From Chitinophaga dinghuensis (lineage in GTDB: Bacteria > Bacteroidota > Bacteroidia > Chitinophagales > Chitinophagaceae), in NCBI RefSeq assembly GCF_003259435.1, contig NZ_QLMA01000003.1, positions 248,001 to 312,000 on the forward strand: 64,000 bases of DNA, read 5' to 3'. Within the stretch, counting starts at the first letter, position 1. Every line of letters starts with the position of its first letter. The notes below the pieces were generated by a model, which was given only the letters and a program-made list of their open reading frames with translations, did not search any database and was not told where the DNA came from. A program made the translations under genes and the position numbers. Shown in pieces: positions 36,171 to 43,672 of this stretch.

Positions 36171-36208
36171 TCACAGTATTCCTCCTGGCATCAGGAGGAA
36201 TACTGTGA
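36171..36208. terminator. Bidirectional terminator between the LytTR gene and the hotdog gene
   Basis: A 17-bp perfect stem (36171-36187 with 36192-36208) and 4-nt loop. The right arm includes the stop codon of the convergent hotdog gene (36191-36193). No long T-tract. Confidence 0.8.
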
Positions 36209-36586
36209 AAATAATAGCTTTAGTTTATCTTTCTTTAAGATCTTTTGCACCTGTGTACCGCTGGCAATTAGTCTGCCATCTACATGCGCGGTATAGCTAC
36301 AGGTAATGGTGTGATGGAGTATATGCGTTACCGTAGCTTTGAATTCTACTGTTGTTCCTACTAATGCAGGCGAGTGATGTTCCACTGATAATGCGGCCCC
36401 GATACCTTCTTCATCTTCTTCTTTCATTTCCAGTACAAACAGTCTGCAACACCATTCTGCGTCTCTGCCGAGGGCAAATGTGGCGTATACAGGATGTACG
36501 TTACCACTCTCAAAGGTGGCGCAGTCTTCCTGTCGTACCACACGTCGGAAGGATTTGGTATCGCCGGGTTGGAATAATTGCAGCAT
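36191..36586 (-). CDS. Thioesterase-like hotdog protein
   Basis: 131 residues. 'RRVVRQEDCATFESGNVHPV', 'IGAALSVEHHSPALVGTTVE' and 'SYTAHVDGRLIASGTQVQKI' follow the pattern of the FlK-like (fluoroacetyl-CoA thioesterase-like) hotdog family: a small acidic/hydroxyl residue in strand 1, a conserved His-containing 'VEHHSPAL' and the closing 'G-x-x-x-R' strand. Substrate unknown. It lies 6 bp after the Nramp gene on the same strand and so is probably the third gene of the mntR-mntH operon; a functional link to metal uptake is not obvious. Confidence 0.75.
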   Translation of the reverse strand: MLQLFQPGDTKSFRRVVRQEDCATFESGNVHPVYATFALGRDAEWCCRLFVLEMKEEDEEGIGAALSVEHHSPALVGTTVEFKATVTHILHHTITCSYTAHVDGRLIASGTQVQKILKKDKLKLLFSQYSS

Positions 36587-36592
36587 AGAAAA

Positions 36593-38455
36593 TTATTGTA
36601 CAACCAGCACGGGCACTTTCACTTTGTGACGTACCTGGTTGGCGGTTTCACCATAGATAATATCTTTCAGGCCTTTATGTCCGTGTCCTCCTAAAACCAG
36701 AAATTCCGCATTTTCTTCCTTCACTATTCTGGCGATTTCATTCGCTCTTCTGCGATATCCGAGTACGCCACGGGCGTGGATATTCCTGCTTTTTAGTAAG
36801 GCGACGTAGGTATCCAGTTGTTCCTGATCTTTTCGGGTTTCCAGGTCAAAGGAATCTTTACCAAAGTATTTTGCAGAGGCGCTTTCCACGATATGGATGA
36901 GAATATACTCCGTATGTTCGTTACCGTGAGCAATGGCATTGCGGATAATTTTCTCGTCAAATTTTCCGAATTCCAGCGCCATAGCGATACGGCGATACAC
37001 AGGGTGATCCAGTTCGCCGAGAGAAACCTGTGCCGTGTGAATATTGGGATTGGCAGGAGCGAGGCGGTATCTGACAAACAAGGGATATACGATCGTATAT
37101 ACGAGCAGCACAATAAAGCCGAGTCCTACGAGGATGATAATACCATCCACCATAAGATTGCTTCTGCCGGCAATATAGCTGCTTGCTTCTTCGTACACCA
37201 TTTTGATATTCAGATAAACCAGTATGGCAGCGATTAGCCAGCTAAGGATTTTTGTAGGCGTTTTGATCGCGAAATCTCCCATGGTCTGTTTATCGCTGAC
37301 GAAATGAATCAATGGAATGACAGCAAATCCCAGCTGCATACTGAGGAGTACCTGGCTGAACACCAGCAGTGCGCCTACTTCCTTATCGCCTGCGATGAGA
37401 ATTACCAGCAGTGCGGGGATGATGGCGAGCAATCGGGTAATCAGTCGGCGCAACCAGGGGTTGATACGCAGGCGGAGATAACCTTCCATTACGATCTGAC
37501 CGGCGAGGGTACCTGTAACGGTGGAGCTTTGTCCTGCTGCAATCAACGCCACTGCGAAGAGAACTGGGGCCAGTTTGGTGCCGAGTAATTTCTCCAGCAG
37601 TTCATGGGCATCCTGAATTTCCGCTATTTCCGTTCTTCCGGCTTTGAAGAATACTGCAGCGGCCAGAATGAGGATGGCGGCGTTTACCAGGAAGGCCAGG
37701 TTCAGCGCGATTGTGCTGTCTATAAAGTTAAGTTTTATTGACTGACGGATACCTTTATCGTCCCGTTTTATTTTCCTTGTCTGTACCAATGCAGAGTGCA
37801 GGTAGAGGTTATGCGGCATGACAGTTGCGCCGATAATCCCAATGGCGATATAGAGCGCTGTGGTGTCTGGAATGCGGGGCACAAATCCTTTTACTACTTC
37901 GTTCATTTGTGGTTTTGCCAAAATCAGTTCTATGAGGAAGGAAGTGCCTACAATGGCTACCAGCGCTATAATAAAGGCTTCCATTTTGCGCATGCCAAAA
38001 CGTTGCAGTACTAACAGCAGGAAGGTGTCTAAAACGGTCAGGCTCACGCCCCAGATTAGTGGTAATCCGGTGAGTAATTGAATACCGATGGCCATACCGA
38101 GTACTTCGGCGAGGTCTGTGGCGGCGATGGCGATTTCCGCCAGTATGTATAAAACAAAATTGACAAAGGGAGGATAAGTTTCCCGGTTGGCCTGTGCGAG
38201 GTCGCGGCCACGAACGATGCCCAGGCGGGCAGCGAGACTTTGTAGTAACAATGCCATGAGATTACTCATGAGTAGCACCCAGAGGAGCGTGTAGCCATAT
38301 TTACTTCCGCCGGCCAGGTCGGTGGCCCAGTTTCCCGGGTCCATATAGCCCACACTTACGAGATATGCGGGTCCAAAGAAGGCAAATATTTTCTTCCATT
38401 TTGATTTACTGCCGGTGTCTACGCTTTCATGTACTTCGCTTAATGACGGTCCCAT
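36593..38455 (-). CDS. mntH: Nramp-family Mn2+/Fe2+ transporter with a C-terminal UspA-like domain
   Basis: 620 residues; a typical MntH has about 410. Residues 1-450 hold 11 or so membrane helices with the Nramp metal site 'VGYMDPGNWATDLAGG' (D39-P-G-N42) and 'VMPHNLYLHSALV' (MPH motif). Residues about 475-620 form a universal-stress-protein domain ('RRIAMALEFGKFDEKIIRNA', 'FLVLGGHGHKGLKDIIYGE', 'VRHKVKVPVLVVQ'), with the G-x-G-x-x-G nucleotide-binding style. It imports Mn2+ or Fe2+ with protons; the stress domain may gate this by ATP/ADP or c-di-AMP-like signals, which is inference. It starts 10 bp after the MntR-like gene. Confidence 0.93.
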   Translation of the reverse strand: MGPSLSEVHESVDTGSKSKWKKIFAFFGPAYLVSVGYMDPGNWATDLAGGSKYGYTLLWVLLMSNLMALLLQSLAARLGIVRGRDLAQANRETYPPFVNFVLYILAEIAIAATDLAEVLGMAIGIQLLTGLPLIWGVSLTVLDTFLLLVLQRFGMRKMEAFIIALVAIVGTSFLIELILAKPQMNEVVKGFVPRIPDTTALYIAIGIIGATVMPHNLYLHSALVQTRKIKRDDKGIRQSIKLNFIDSTIALNLAFLVNAAILILAAAVFFKAGRTEIAEIQDAHELLEKLLGTKLAPVLFAVALIAAGQSSTVTGTLAGQIVMEGYLRLRINPWLRRLITRLLAIIPALLVILIAGDKEVGALLVFSQVLLSMQLGFAVIPLIHFVSDKQTMGDFAIKTPTKILSWLIAAILVYLNIKMVYEEASSYIAGRSNLMVDGIIILVGLGFIVLLVYTIVYPLFVRYRLAPANPNIHTAQVSLGELDHPVYRRIAMALEFGKFDEKIIRNAIAHGNEHTEYILIHIVESASAKYFGKDSFDLETRKDQEQLDTYVALLKSRNIHARGVLGYRRRANEIARIVKEENAEFLVLGGHGHKGLKDIIYGETANQVRHKVKVPVLVVQ

Positions 38456-38465
38456 TGGATAAATG

Positions 38466-39125
38466 TTATAGCGGTCTTACCATTATATTTTTTGCCACCT
38501 GTTCACTGATGGTGAGACTAGGTAAATGTTTCATTTTGATTTCAATGGAATTATCGAACTCATAGTGAGCCACGATTTCCAGTTGTGTTCCCAGCTTGAT
38601 GCCTTTTGCGTTCAGGAAGGCGAGGAGGGCGGTAGATTGATCGCTTACAGCGGTTACTACCAGTCGCTTCGCATTGGCCTGATCCAGGGGCGTTTGCGGG
38701 CGTGGTTTGGCCATTCTTCCGTGGGCGTCGGGGATAGGGTCTCCATGAGGATCTATGACCGGATTGCCGAGGAAATCGCTGAGGCGGTTGATCAGTTTTT
38801 CACTGCGTACATGTTCCAGTTCTTCCGCCAGTTCATGTACTTCTTCCCAGCTGAACGACAGTTTATCCACCAGGAAGCATTCCCAGAGGCGATGGCGGCG
38901 AACTATCTGGAGGGCAGTTTTGCGGCCTTCCGGGGTGAGGGTGATGCCTTGATATTTTTCGTAGTCGATCAGCTTTTTCTCTTTTAATTTTTTGGCCATA
39001 TCGGTTACGGATGCCGGTTTTGTATCCAGTTCATAGGCAAGCGCGTTGGTGGTAACGGCCTGATCGCCTTCCTGCAGCTTATAAATGGCTTTGACATAAT
39101 TCTCTTCCGCAACTGTTAAATTCAT
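38466..39125 (-). CDS. mntR: DtxR/MntR-family metal-dependent repressor
   Basis: 219 residues. Winged helix (1-65) 'LAYELDTKPASVTDMAKKLK', dimerisation and metal-binding domain (66-140) with 'RRHRLWECFLVDKLSFSWEE' and 'HELAEELEHVRSEKLINRL', containing the usual Glu/His ligands, and a C-terminal SH3/FeoA-like domain. It represses metal uptake genes when loaded with Mn2+ or Fe2+. It is first in the operon with mntH, and a palindrome that overlaps its -7 box (39141-39158) is a likely autoregulatory operator. MntR versus an iron-sensing DtxR cannot be settled from sequence; mntR is chosen from the Nramp partner. Confidence 0.9.
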   Translation of the reverse strand: MNLTVAEENYVKAIYKLQEGDQAVTTNALAYELDTKPASVTDMAKKLKEKKLIDYEKYQGITLTPEGRKTALQIVRRHRLWECFLVDKLSFSWEEVHELAEELEHVRSEKLINRLSDFLGNPVIDPHGDPIPDAHGRMAKPRPQTPLDQANAKRLVVTAVSDQSTALLAFLNAKGIKLGTQLEIVAHYEFDNSIEIKMKHLPSLTISEQVAKNIMVRPL

Positions 39126-39140
39126 ATAGCCTAAAATTAA

Positions 39141-39158
39141 ATTTAGACAAAGCTAAAT
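39141..39158 (-). promoter_or_regulatory. mntR-mntH promoter with MntR/DtxR-type operator
   Basis: Perfect palindromic arms ATTTAG (39141-39146) and CTAAAT (39153-39158), separated by ACAAAG. The minus-strand -7 box TAGCTTTG (39148-39155) lies inside it. The layout resembles the E. coli MntR box (TAG-CAAAGG-CTA core, from memory). Binding would cover the promoter. Confidence 0.65.
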
Positions 39159-39255
39159 AATAAAACCGAACTTTTATATATCCGGTATGTTTTTTGTTTT
39201 TGGAGGCGCACATATCAAAATTTAATTTAACTTTTGCCCAGAATTTAATTGAGAA

Positions 39256-40200
39256 ATGAAGCGTTATCTGTTATTATTATTGACTATAGGTGTTTTTGCA
39301 GCCTGCAAGACAAAGAAATCCGGACATGGTGGGGATGAGCCTATGACTCTGGAAGAATTCCAGGATCAGTTTCCGGTAGCCCAATTGCCTTACAAGCTGT
39401 CGCCTGATTCCCTGAAGTTATCGCTGGCGGATTCGCTGGCCCTGGATACGGCGGACATCCATCGTTTTTTAACGGACACGTTAACGAAAGGAGATTTTGC
39501 GAAGACGGAGAAAGTAAAATTCTGGCCTTTGCAACGTATGACAGGCAATCCTGTGGATTATATGGTGGTGAAGGCTTCTGGCCGTTCTGGTACAGTAGCT
39601 TATCTCTGCTTTATGGATAAGAAAAAAGGACATTTCCTGAAAAGAATTCGTGTAGCCGACGCCGGTAGAAACGGCGTATTTGCTTCTGTGCAGATAGATA
39701 ACAGGAATGTGGTTAAACTGACAGAAGAAGTACAAAACGGTAATAACAGGGAAACGCAGCGGGAAGATTTTTATGGCGTATCTGCGGATGGAAGTGCAAC
39801 CCTGATTATGACGAATACCAGCAGTCCTTCTGCGCCAGGACAGATCTTCAATCCTCTGGACACGCTGCCACGCAAGCATAAATTTTCCGGCGATTACACC
39901 AGTGGCGATTTGAGTTTGGTATCCATTCGTGATGGAGAGGATGGCAAAAGTTTCCAGTTCTTTATTACATTCTCGAAAGACAATGGTAAGTGTAAAGGAG
40001 AGGTGAGTGGTAAAGGACAATACCTGGCAGGTAACAGAGGAGAGTATAAAGACAAAGAAACCTCTTGCGGTATTGCTTTCCAATTTTCAGCAGGTAGAGT
40101 AGCGATTCGTGAGATTGGAGGATGTGGTGCTTACAGAGGTATCAAGTGTTTCTTTGAAGGTAATTTTGCGAAGAAGGCAGAGAAGAAAAAGAAGAAATAA
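39256..40200 (+). CDS. Lipoprotein of unknown function
   Basis: 314 residues. Lipoprotein signal peptide with lipobox 'VFAACKTKK' (Cys about 17). The mature part is Asp/Ser-rich at first and then beta-rich, with three distant Cys residues ('NGKCKGEVSGKGQYLAG', 'KETSCGIAFQFSAG', 'EIGGCGAYRGIKCFFEG') in the last 90 residues that could form disulfides, and ends in a Lys-rich tail. No family recognised. It is divergent from mntR; a near-consensus -7 with one extra base (TAACTTTTG, 39228-39236) precedes it. A classic intrinsic terminator follows. Confidence 0.75.
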   Translation: MKRYLLLLLTIGVFAACKTKKSGHGGDEPMTLEEFQDQFPVAQLPYKLSPDSLKLSLADSLALDTADIHRFLTDTLTKGDFAKTEKVKFWPLQRMTGNPVDYMVVKASGRSGTVAYLCFMDKKKGHFLKRIRVADAGRNGVFASVQIDNRNVVKLTEEVQNGNNRETQREDFYGVSADGSATLIMTNTSSPSAPGQIFNPLDTLPRKHKFSGDYTSGDLSLVSIRDGEDGKSFQFFITFSKDNGKCKGEVSGKGQYLAGNRGEYKDKETSCGIAFQFSAGRVAIREIGGCGAYRGIKCFFEGNFAKKAEKKKKK

Positions 40201-40239
40201 TTAGGGAGACACGACCCAAATTGTATAAAAAGTGACAAG

Positions 40240-40277
40240 AATCAGGATTGATGCCACATCAATCCTGATTTTTTTTG
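40240..40277 (+). terminator. Terminator of the lipoprotein gene
   Basis: A 13-bp perfect stem (40240-40252 with 40258-40270), 5-nt loop, then a run of T. Confidence 0.95.
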
Positions 40278-40365
40278 TAACCTTTCAAACTCTTTGCTGA
40301 TAAGTGTTTGAGGTTCATTCAAGTAGATATGAAAACAAACTTTTTTACTATTTTTTGAAAAAATA

Positions 40366-40396
40366 TTTGGTAGAATAAAAATAGATTATACCTTTG
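40366..40396 (+). promoter_or_regulatory. Promoter of the tRNA-Val array
   Basis: TTTG at 40366-40369 and TACCTTTG at 40389-40396, with exactly 19 bp between: the full Bacteroidota consensus and the best promoter in the window. The first tRNA starts 44 bp downstream. Confidence 0.85.
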
Positions 40397-40440
40397 CAAT
40401 CCCATCGAACGAAAGGCTCGACGGTTACGAAGAAAAAATT

Positions 40441-40515
40441 GGGAGTTTAGCTCAGCTGGTTTAGAGCATCTGCCTTACAAGCAGAGGGTCGATGGTTCGA
40501 ATCCGTCAACTCCCA
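40441..40515 (+). tRNA. tRNA-Val(TAC), copy 1
   Basis: 75 nt. The acceptor GGGAGTT pairs with AACTCCC, discriminator A; anticodon loop CTTACAA gives anticodon TAC (reads GTA/GTG). T-arm is GATGG/CCGTC with loop TTCGAAT. CCA is not fully encoded. It differs from copies 2 and 3 at three T-arm positions. Confidence 0.97.
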
Positions 40516-40542
40516 CTTCATAAAATATTAAAGATCTTTTTA

Positions 40543-40617
40543 GGGAGTTTAGCTCAGCTGGTTCAGAGCATCTGCCTTACAAGCAGAGGGTCGGCGGTTC
40601 GAACCCGTCAACTCCCA
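40543..40617 (+). tRNA. tRNA-Val(TAC), copy 2
   Basis: 75 nt, same acceptor and anticodon arms as copy 1; T-arm is GGCGG/CCGTC with loop TTCGAAC. 27-bp spacer from copy 1. Confidence 0.97.
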
Positions 40618-40649
40618 CTACTTCAAATAACTATAAAGATCTTTTTTAA

Positions 40650-40724
40650 GGGAGTTTAGCTCAGCTGGTTCAGAGCATCTGCCTTACAAGCAGAGGGTCG
40701 GCGGTTCGAACCCGTCAACTCCCA
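40650..40724 (+). tRNA. tRNA-Val(TAC), copy 3
   Basis: 75 nt, identical to copy 2. The 32-bp spacer before it shares the AAAGATCTTTTT-type stretch with the spacer before copy 2, which points to recent tandem duplication of tRNA plus spacer. Confidence 0.97.
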
Positions 40725-40731
40725 CAGATAA

Positions 40732-40761
40732 AGACTCGCGTTTTACGCGGGTCTTTTTTTT
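40732..40761 (+). terminator. Terminator of the tRNA-Val array
   Basis: A 9-bp stem with one G-T pair (40732-40740 with 40746-40754), then a run of T. The T-run also begins the left arm of the long inverted repeat 40755-41023. Confidence 0.85.
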
Positions 40762-41023
40762 GCTCGCAAAGCAGCAGAGCAGCAAAGATTTTGTTTTTAT
40801 CTGATAAAGCAACGGGAATAGCAAGTGCATGTAGGTCTGGAAGCCCGTTGATATAGCATCCAAAATAAAAGAGCGAAGGCAGGAGATTTTCTCCTGCCTT
40901 CGCTCTTTTTATTTTAACAAGTATGCCATTAAAAGCAATCCTTGTTGTTATCCCAATGCTAATTAAACAACAAAATTTAGGTCCTGCTGCTTTGCTGCTT
41001 ATGCTGCTTTGCGAGCAAAAAAA
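40755..41023. repeat. Long near-palindrome (about 270 bp) behind the tRNA array
   Basis: Outer arms 40755-40787 and 40990-41023 are inverted copies: 22 bp perfect (seven T, then GCTCGCAAAGCAGCA), a one-base length difference, then AGCAGCAAAG again perfect. The centre is a perfect 19-bp hairpin (40867-40885 with 40891-40909), and the flanks between show weaker symmetry (for example ATTTTGTT inside both arms). No credible gene lies within the 337-bp gap 40725-41061. It could be a degenerate non-autonomous element or a large folded RNA. Confidence 0.7.
40867..40909. terminator. Central hairpin of the near-palindrome
   Basis: A 19-bp perfect stem, 5-nt loop ATTTT, with A-run and T-run flanks. 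It looks like a bidirectional terminator and could serve the antiporter gene on the minus strand. Confidence 0.7.
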
Positions 41024-41061
41024 TTCGCTCAACAGCGCCAAAGGCGCCTTTGCGAGAAAAA

Positions 41062-43212
41062 CTACTTCTTCCCTTTGAAGATGCGTTTCACCACCTTGCC
41101 GAGTTTGTTCAGATTGGCGAGTTGTTCCTGAATAGGAGCCAGCGTAAGATCTTCCGGTTGAATACCCGCTTCCATATAATCGATGGCTGTCTGTTCCGGA
41201 TATAGCAGAATGACGTTATTATCCTTGAAATGGCGGTCTATTTTGCCTGGGAGGGATTCCATATAAGCATTGTAGGAAAGCGTCCCTTTACGGGCTGTAA
41301 CCACTACTACAAGGTCATCACGGGTTACTTCCCTGCTGAGTACAAGAAAATCTTCCATACCATCGAAATCCTTGAAGGTAATTTCAATACTCATTTTGGA
41401 TTGTACCAGGTAATTTTCGATTTCTTTTTTAGTATTAGGTGCAGAGAATATAACGAGACGCGCGCCTGCCTGTTTGGCCAGCATCAACATTTTTTGCAGA
41501 TAATGAAGGAAGCCCAGTTCATACTCCGCATTTTTAGGGAGGGCCAGCACCATTTTCTTGGTAGTGTTCAAAGGATGCTGAAAGCTGCATACATATACTG
41601 TTTCCCAGACACTCTGCAGTACGTTGTCCAGCGTACTACCGAAGAATGAACCGAGGAAACGGTCTGTGGCACTGGTTTTATCGGTCCAGCCAAGAATCAC
41701 ATCACTTACCATCAGTTCTTTCGTGGCGCGGGCAATACCATCCGACACGTTGAGATCTATTCTTGTAACTACCTGTAGTTGACTCTCCGTAGCGGCAGCG
41801 TGGATAACGGCTTTTTCCATCATCTTGTTGCTCGCATGGATACTCTCTTTCGCTGCCGCATTATCCTGGATGATTGCCAGCGGATAAATAGGTGTGCTTG
41901 CATGCGGGTCCTTAATCATCACCGCGAAATCCAACATGGATTCAATACGTTCCGGATTGGCTACGGGAATGAGTATACGTTCCGGTTGATCTGGTATTTC
42001 ATGTTTCTCTGCGGCTTCCTGAATCGCCAGTTTACGGCCCGCACTCTCGGTGACGAAAGAGCCTACCAGACAGGTGATCAGGATCAGTACCACGGTGCCG
42101 TTCAATACATTCTCATCAACGATATGCATATTGAATCCAATGAGTATAACGGCAATCGTAGCGGCAGCATGGGCGCTGCTCAAACCAAATATCACCCTGC
42201 GTTGTACAGGACTGTAACGGAATACCAGTTGCGTGAACCAGGCCGCCAGCCATTTACTGCTGAGCGCCATTAACGTTAGCGCGCCCGCTATAATCAATGC
42301 TTCCGGACCTTTCAGCAGTACGCGTAAATCTACCAGCATACCTACGCTGATCAGGAAGAATGGTATAAACAGCGCATTACCTACAAACTCAATTCTGTTC
42401 ATGAGCGGCGAGGTATGAGGGATCAGCTGATTCAATGCCAATCCGGCAAGGAATGCCCCGATAATGCCCTCTACGCCTGCTAGTTCAGCGAGGAATGCAG
42501 CTGCAAACACTAACGCCAGTACGAAAATGAAGTGAGATGTTTTGTCGTCCTTGATTTTTTTGAAGAACCAACGCCCCAACATAGGCATCAGCCAGAGTAT
42601 AATGGTGGCAAATATGGCCAGGGAAATACCAAGTTTTACCCAGAATTCTGTATTGAGATTGCCTGCTTCAGCGCCGGTAATCACCGCCAGAATCAATAAT
42701 ACGGCGGTATCTGTGATAATCGTTCCACCTACGGCTACCGTTACGGCTTCATTCTTTGTAATGCCCAGCCGACTTGCCAACGGATACGCCACCAGCGTAT
42801 GTGTGGCAAACATACTGGATATCAGCAAGGTGGCCATAAAGTTGAAATGCAGTAAATACGTGCAGACGAGATATCCCATCGTGAGTGGGATAAAAAATGT
42901 GAATGCCCCGAAAACCATACTTCGGTAACGGTTCTTACGGAATTCATTCATGTCCAGTTCCAGGCCGGCCAGGAACATGATATACAACAAACCTGCTTTA
43001 CCAAACAGGTCGATACTTCCTTTCTCAATAATTTTAAATCCATGGTCCCCAATCAGCATACCAGCCAGGATAAGCCCGATAATACTGGGTATCCTGAACT
43101 TTCTGAGAATAATGGGGGCCAGCAGAATAATAAACAATACCAGTGAAAAAATAGGAATGGGATCTTTCAATGGTAAGGCAAGTTTCATCAATAATACCAG
43201 GCTATACTTCAT
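41062..43212 (-). CDS. CPA2-type cation:proton antiporter with C-terminal universal-stress-like region
   Basis: 716 residues. The N-terminal about 390 residues hold some 12-13 membrane helices of the Na+(K+)/H+ exchanger domain ('IIGLILAGMLIGDHGFKIIE', 'LLYIMFLAGLELDMNEF', 'LAELAGVEGIIGAFLAGLAL'). The rest (about 410-700) is soluble and resembles paired UspA-like folds ('RILIPVANPERIESMLDFAV', 'HPLNTTKKMVLALPKN'). No TrkA-N or RCK signature is seen. It exchanges monovalent cations for protons across the inner membrane; the ion is unknown. The start could also be the ATG at 43188. A small hairpin (41035-41047) directly follows the stop. Confidence 0.9.
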   Translation of the reverse strand: MKYSLVLLMKLALPLKDPIPIFSLVLFIILLAPIILRKFRIPSIIGLILAGMLIGDHGFKIIEKGSIDLFGKAGLLYIMFLAGLELDMNEFRKNRYRSMVFGAFTFFIPLTMGYLVCTYLLHFNFMATLLISSMFATHTLVAYPLASRLGITKNEAVTVAVGGTIITDTAVLLILAVITGAEAGNLNTEFWVKLGISLAIFATIILWLMPMLGRWFFKKIKDDKTSHFIFVLALVFAAAFLAELAGVEGIIGAFLAGLALNQLIPHTSPLMNRIEFVGNALFIPFFLISVGMLVDLRVLLKGPEALIIAGALTLMALSSKWLAAWFTQLVFRYSPVQRRVIFGLSSAHAAATIAVILIGFNMHIVDENVLNGTVVLILITCLVGSFVTESAGRKLAIQEAAEKHEIPDQPERILIPVANPERIESMLDFAVMIKDPHASTPIYPLAIIQDNAAAKESIHASNKMMEKAVIHAAATESQLQVVTRIDLNVSDGIARATKELMVSDVILGWTDKTSATDRFLGSFFGSTLDNVLQSVWETVYVCSFQHPLNTTKKMVLALPKNAEYELGFLHYLQKMLMLAKQAGARLVIFSAPNTKKEIENYLVQSKMSIEITFKDFDGMEDFLVLSREVTRDDLVVVVTARKGTLSYNAYMESLPGKIDRHFKDNNVILLYPEQTAIDYMEAGIQPEDLTLAPIQEQLANLNKLGKVVKRIFKGKK

Positions 43213-43335
43213 GTGACCGATTTTAGAAAGACTACCGGAAAAATAACTGAAAAATTAGTGATGATTTTCAGGCATTATCTCCAGACATCTATATTATCAT
43301 TACTCAAATGTGGATAAATTAACGAATATTCCGCG

Positions 43336-43343
43336 TAATTTTG
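43336..43343 (+). promoter_or_regulatory. -7 element of clpS-aat
   Basis: TAATTTTG, exact match, 19 bp before the clpS ATG. No -33 match at the standard distance. Confidence 0.5.
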
Positions 43344-43362
43344 CATAAAGCTTTCTTTAACA

Positions 43363-43671
43363 ATGCTCGAACACACTAATACAGAAGTAATTACGGAAGA
43401 ACAGGACGACGTTCTGGTGGCAGAGGATGAGCAGTTTCCGTATAATCTGATTGTATGGAACGACGATGTAAATACATTTGACTGGGTCATTACTTCTCTG
43501 ATGGAAGTTTGCGGCCATACTCATGAGCAGGCGGAACAATGTGCGCTGATTATACATTTTAATGGCAAATACGCCGTTAAACAGGGTGAGTACAAGAAAT
43601 TACGCCCTATGTATGAGGCATTGCTGGAGCGCGGTCTGAGCGTTACTATAGAGGAAGCGGTTAATCAATAA
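43363..43671 (+). CDS. clpS: ATP-dependent Clp protease adaptor ClpS
   Basis: 102 residues. ClpS delivers proteins with N-degrons (Leu, Phe, Tyr, Trp at the N-terminus) to ClpAP. After a disordered acidic tail (1-24) comes the core: 'YNLIVWNDDVNTFDWVI' with N33-D34-D35 of the ligand pocket, the helix 'EVCGHTHEQAEQCALIIHFN' with H65, and 'KKLRPMYEALLERGLSVTIE'. The aat gene starts one base after its stop, so the adaptor and the tagging enzyme of the same pathway are one operon. clpA is not in the window. Confidence 0.96.
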   Translation: MLEHTNTEVITEEQDDVLVAEDEQFPYNLIVWNDDVNTFDWVITSLMEVCGHTHEQAEQCALIIHFNGKYAVKQGEYKKLRPMYEALLERGLSVTIEEAVNQ

Positions 43672-43672
43672 C

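Noticed and set aside
40441..40724. Three regularly spaced direct repeats of about 75 bp, CRISPR-like at first sight
   Set aside because: They fold as full tRNA cloverleafs with anticodon TAC; repeat and spacer lengths do not fit CRISPR.
40715..41041. A 108-codon open frame on the minus strand in the near-palindrome
   Set aside because: It runs through a terminator, the inverted repeats and the end of the third tRNA gene; no protein-like pattern.
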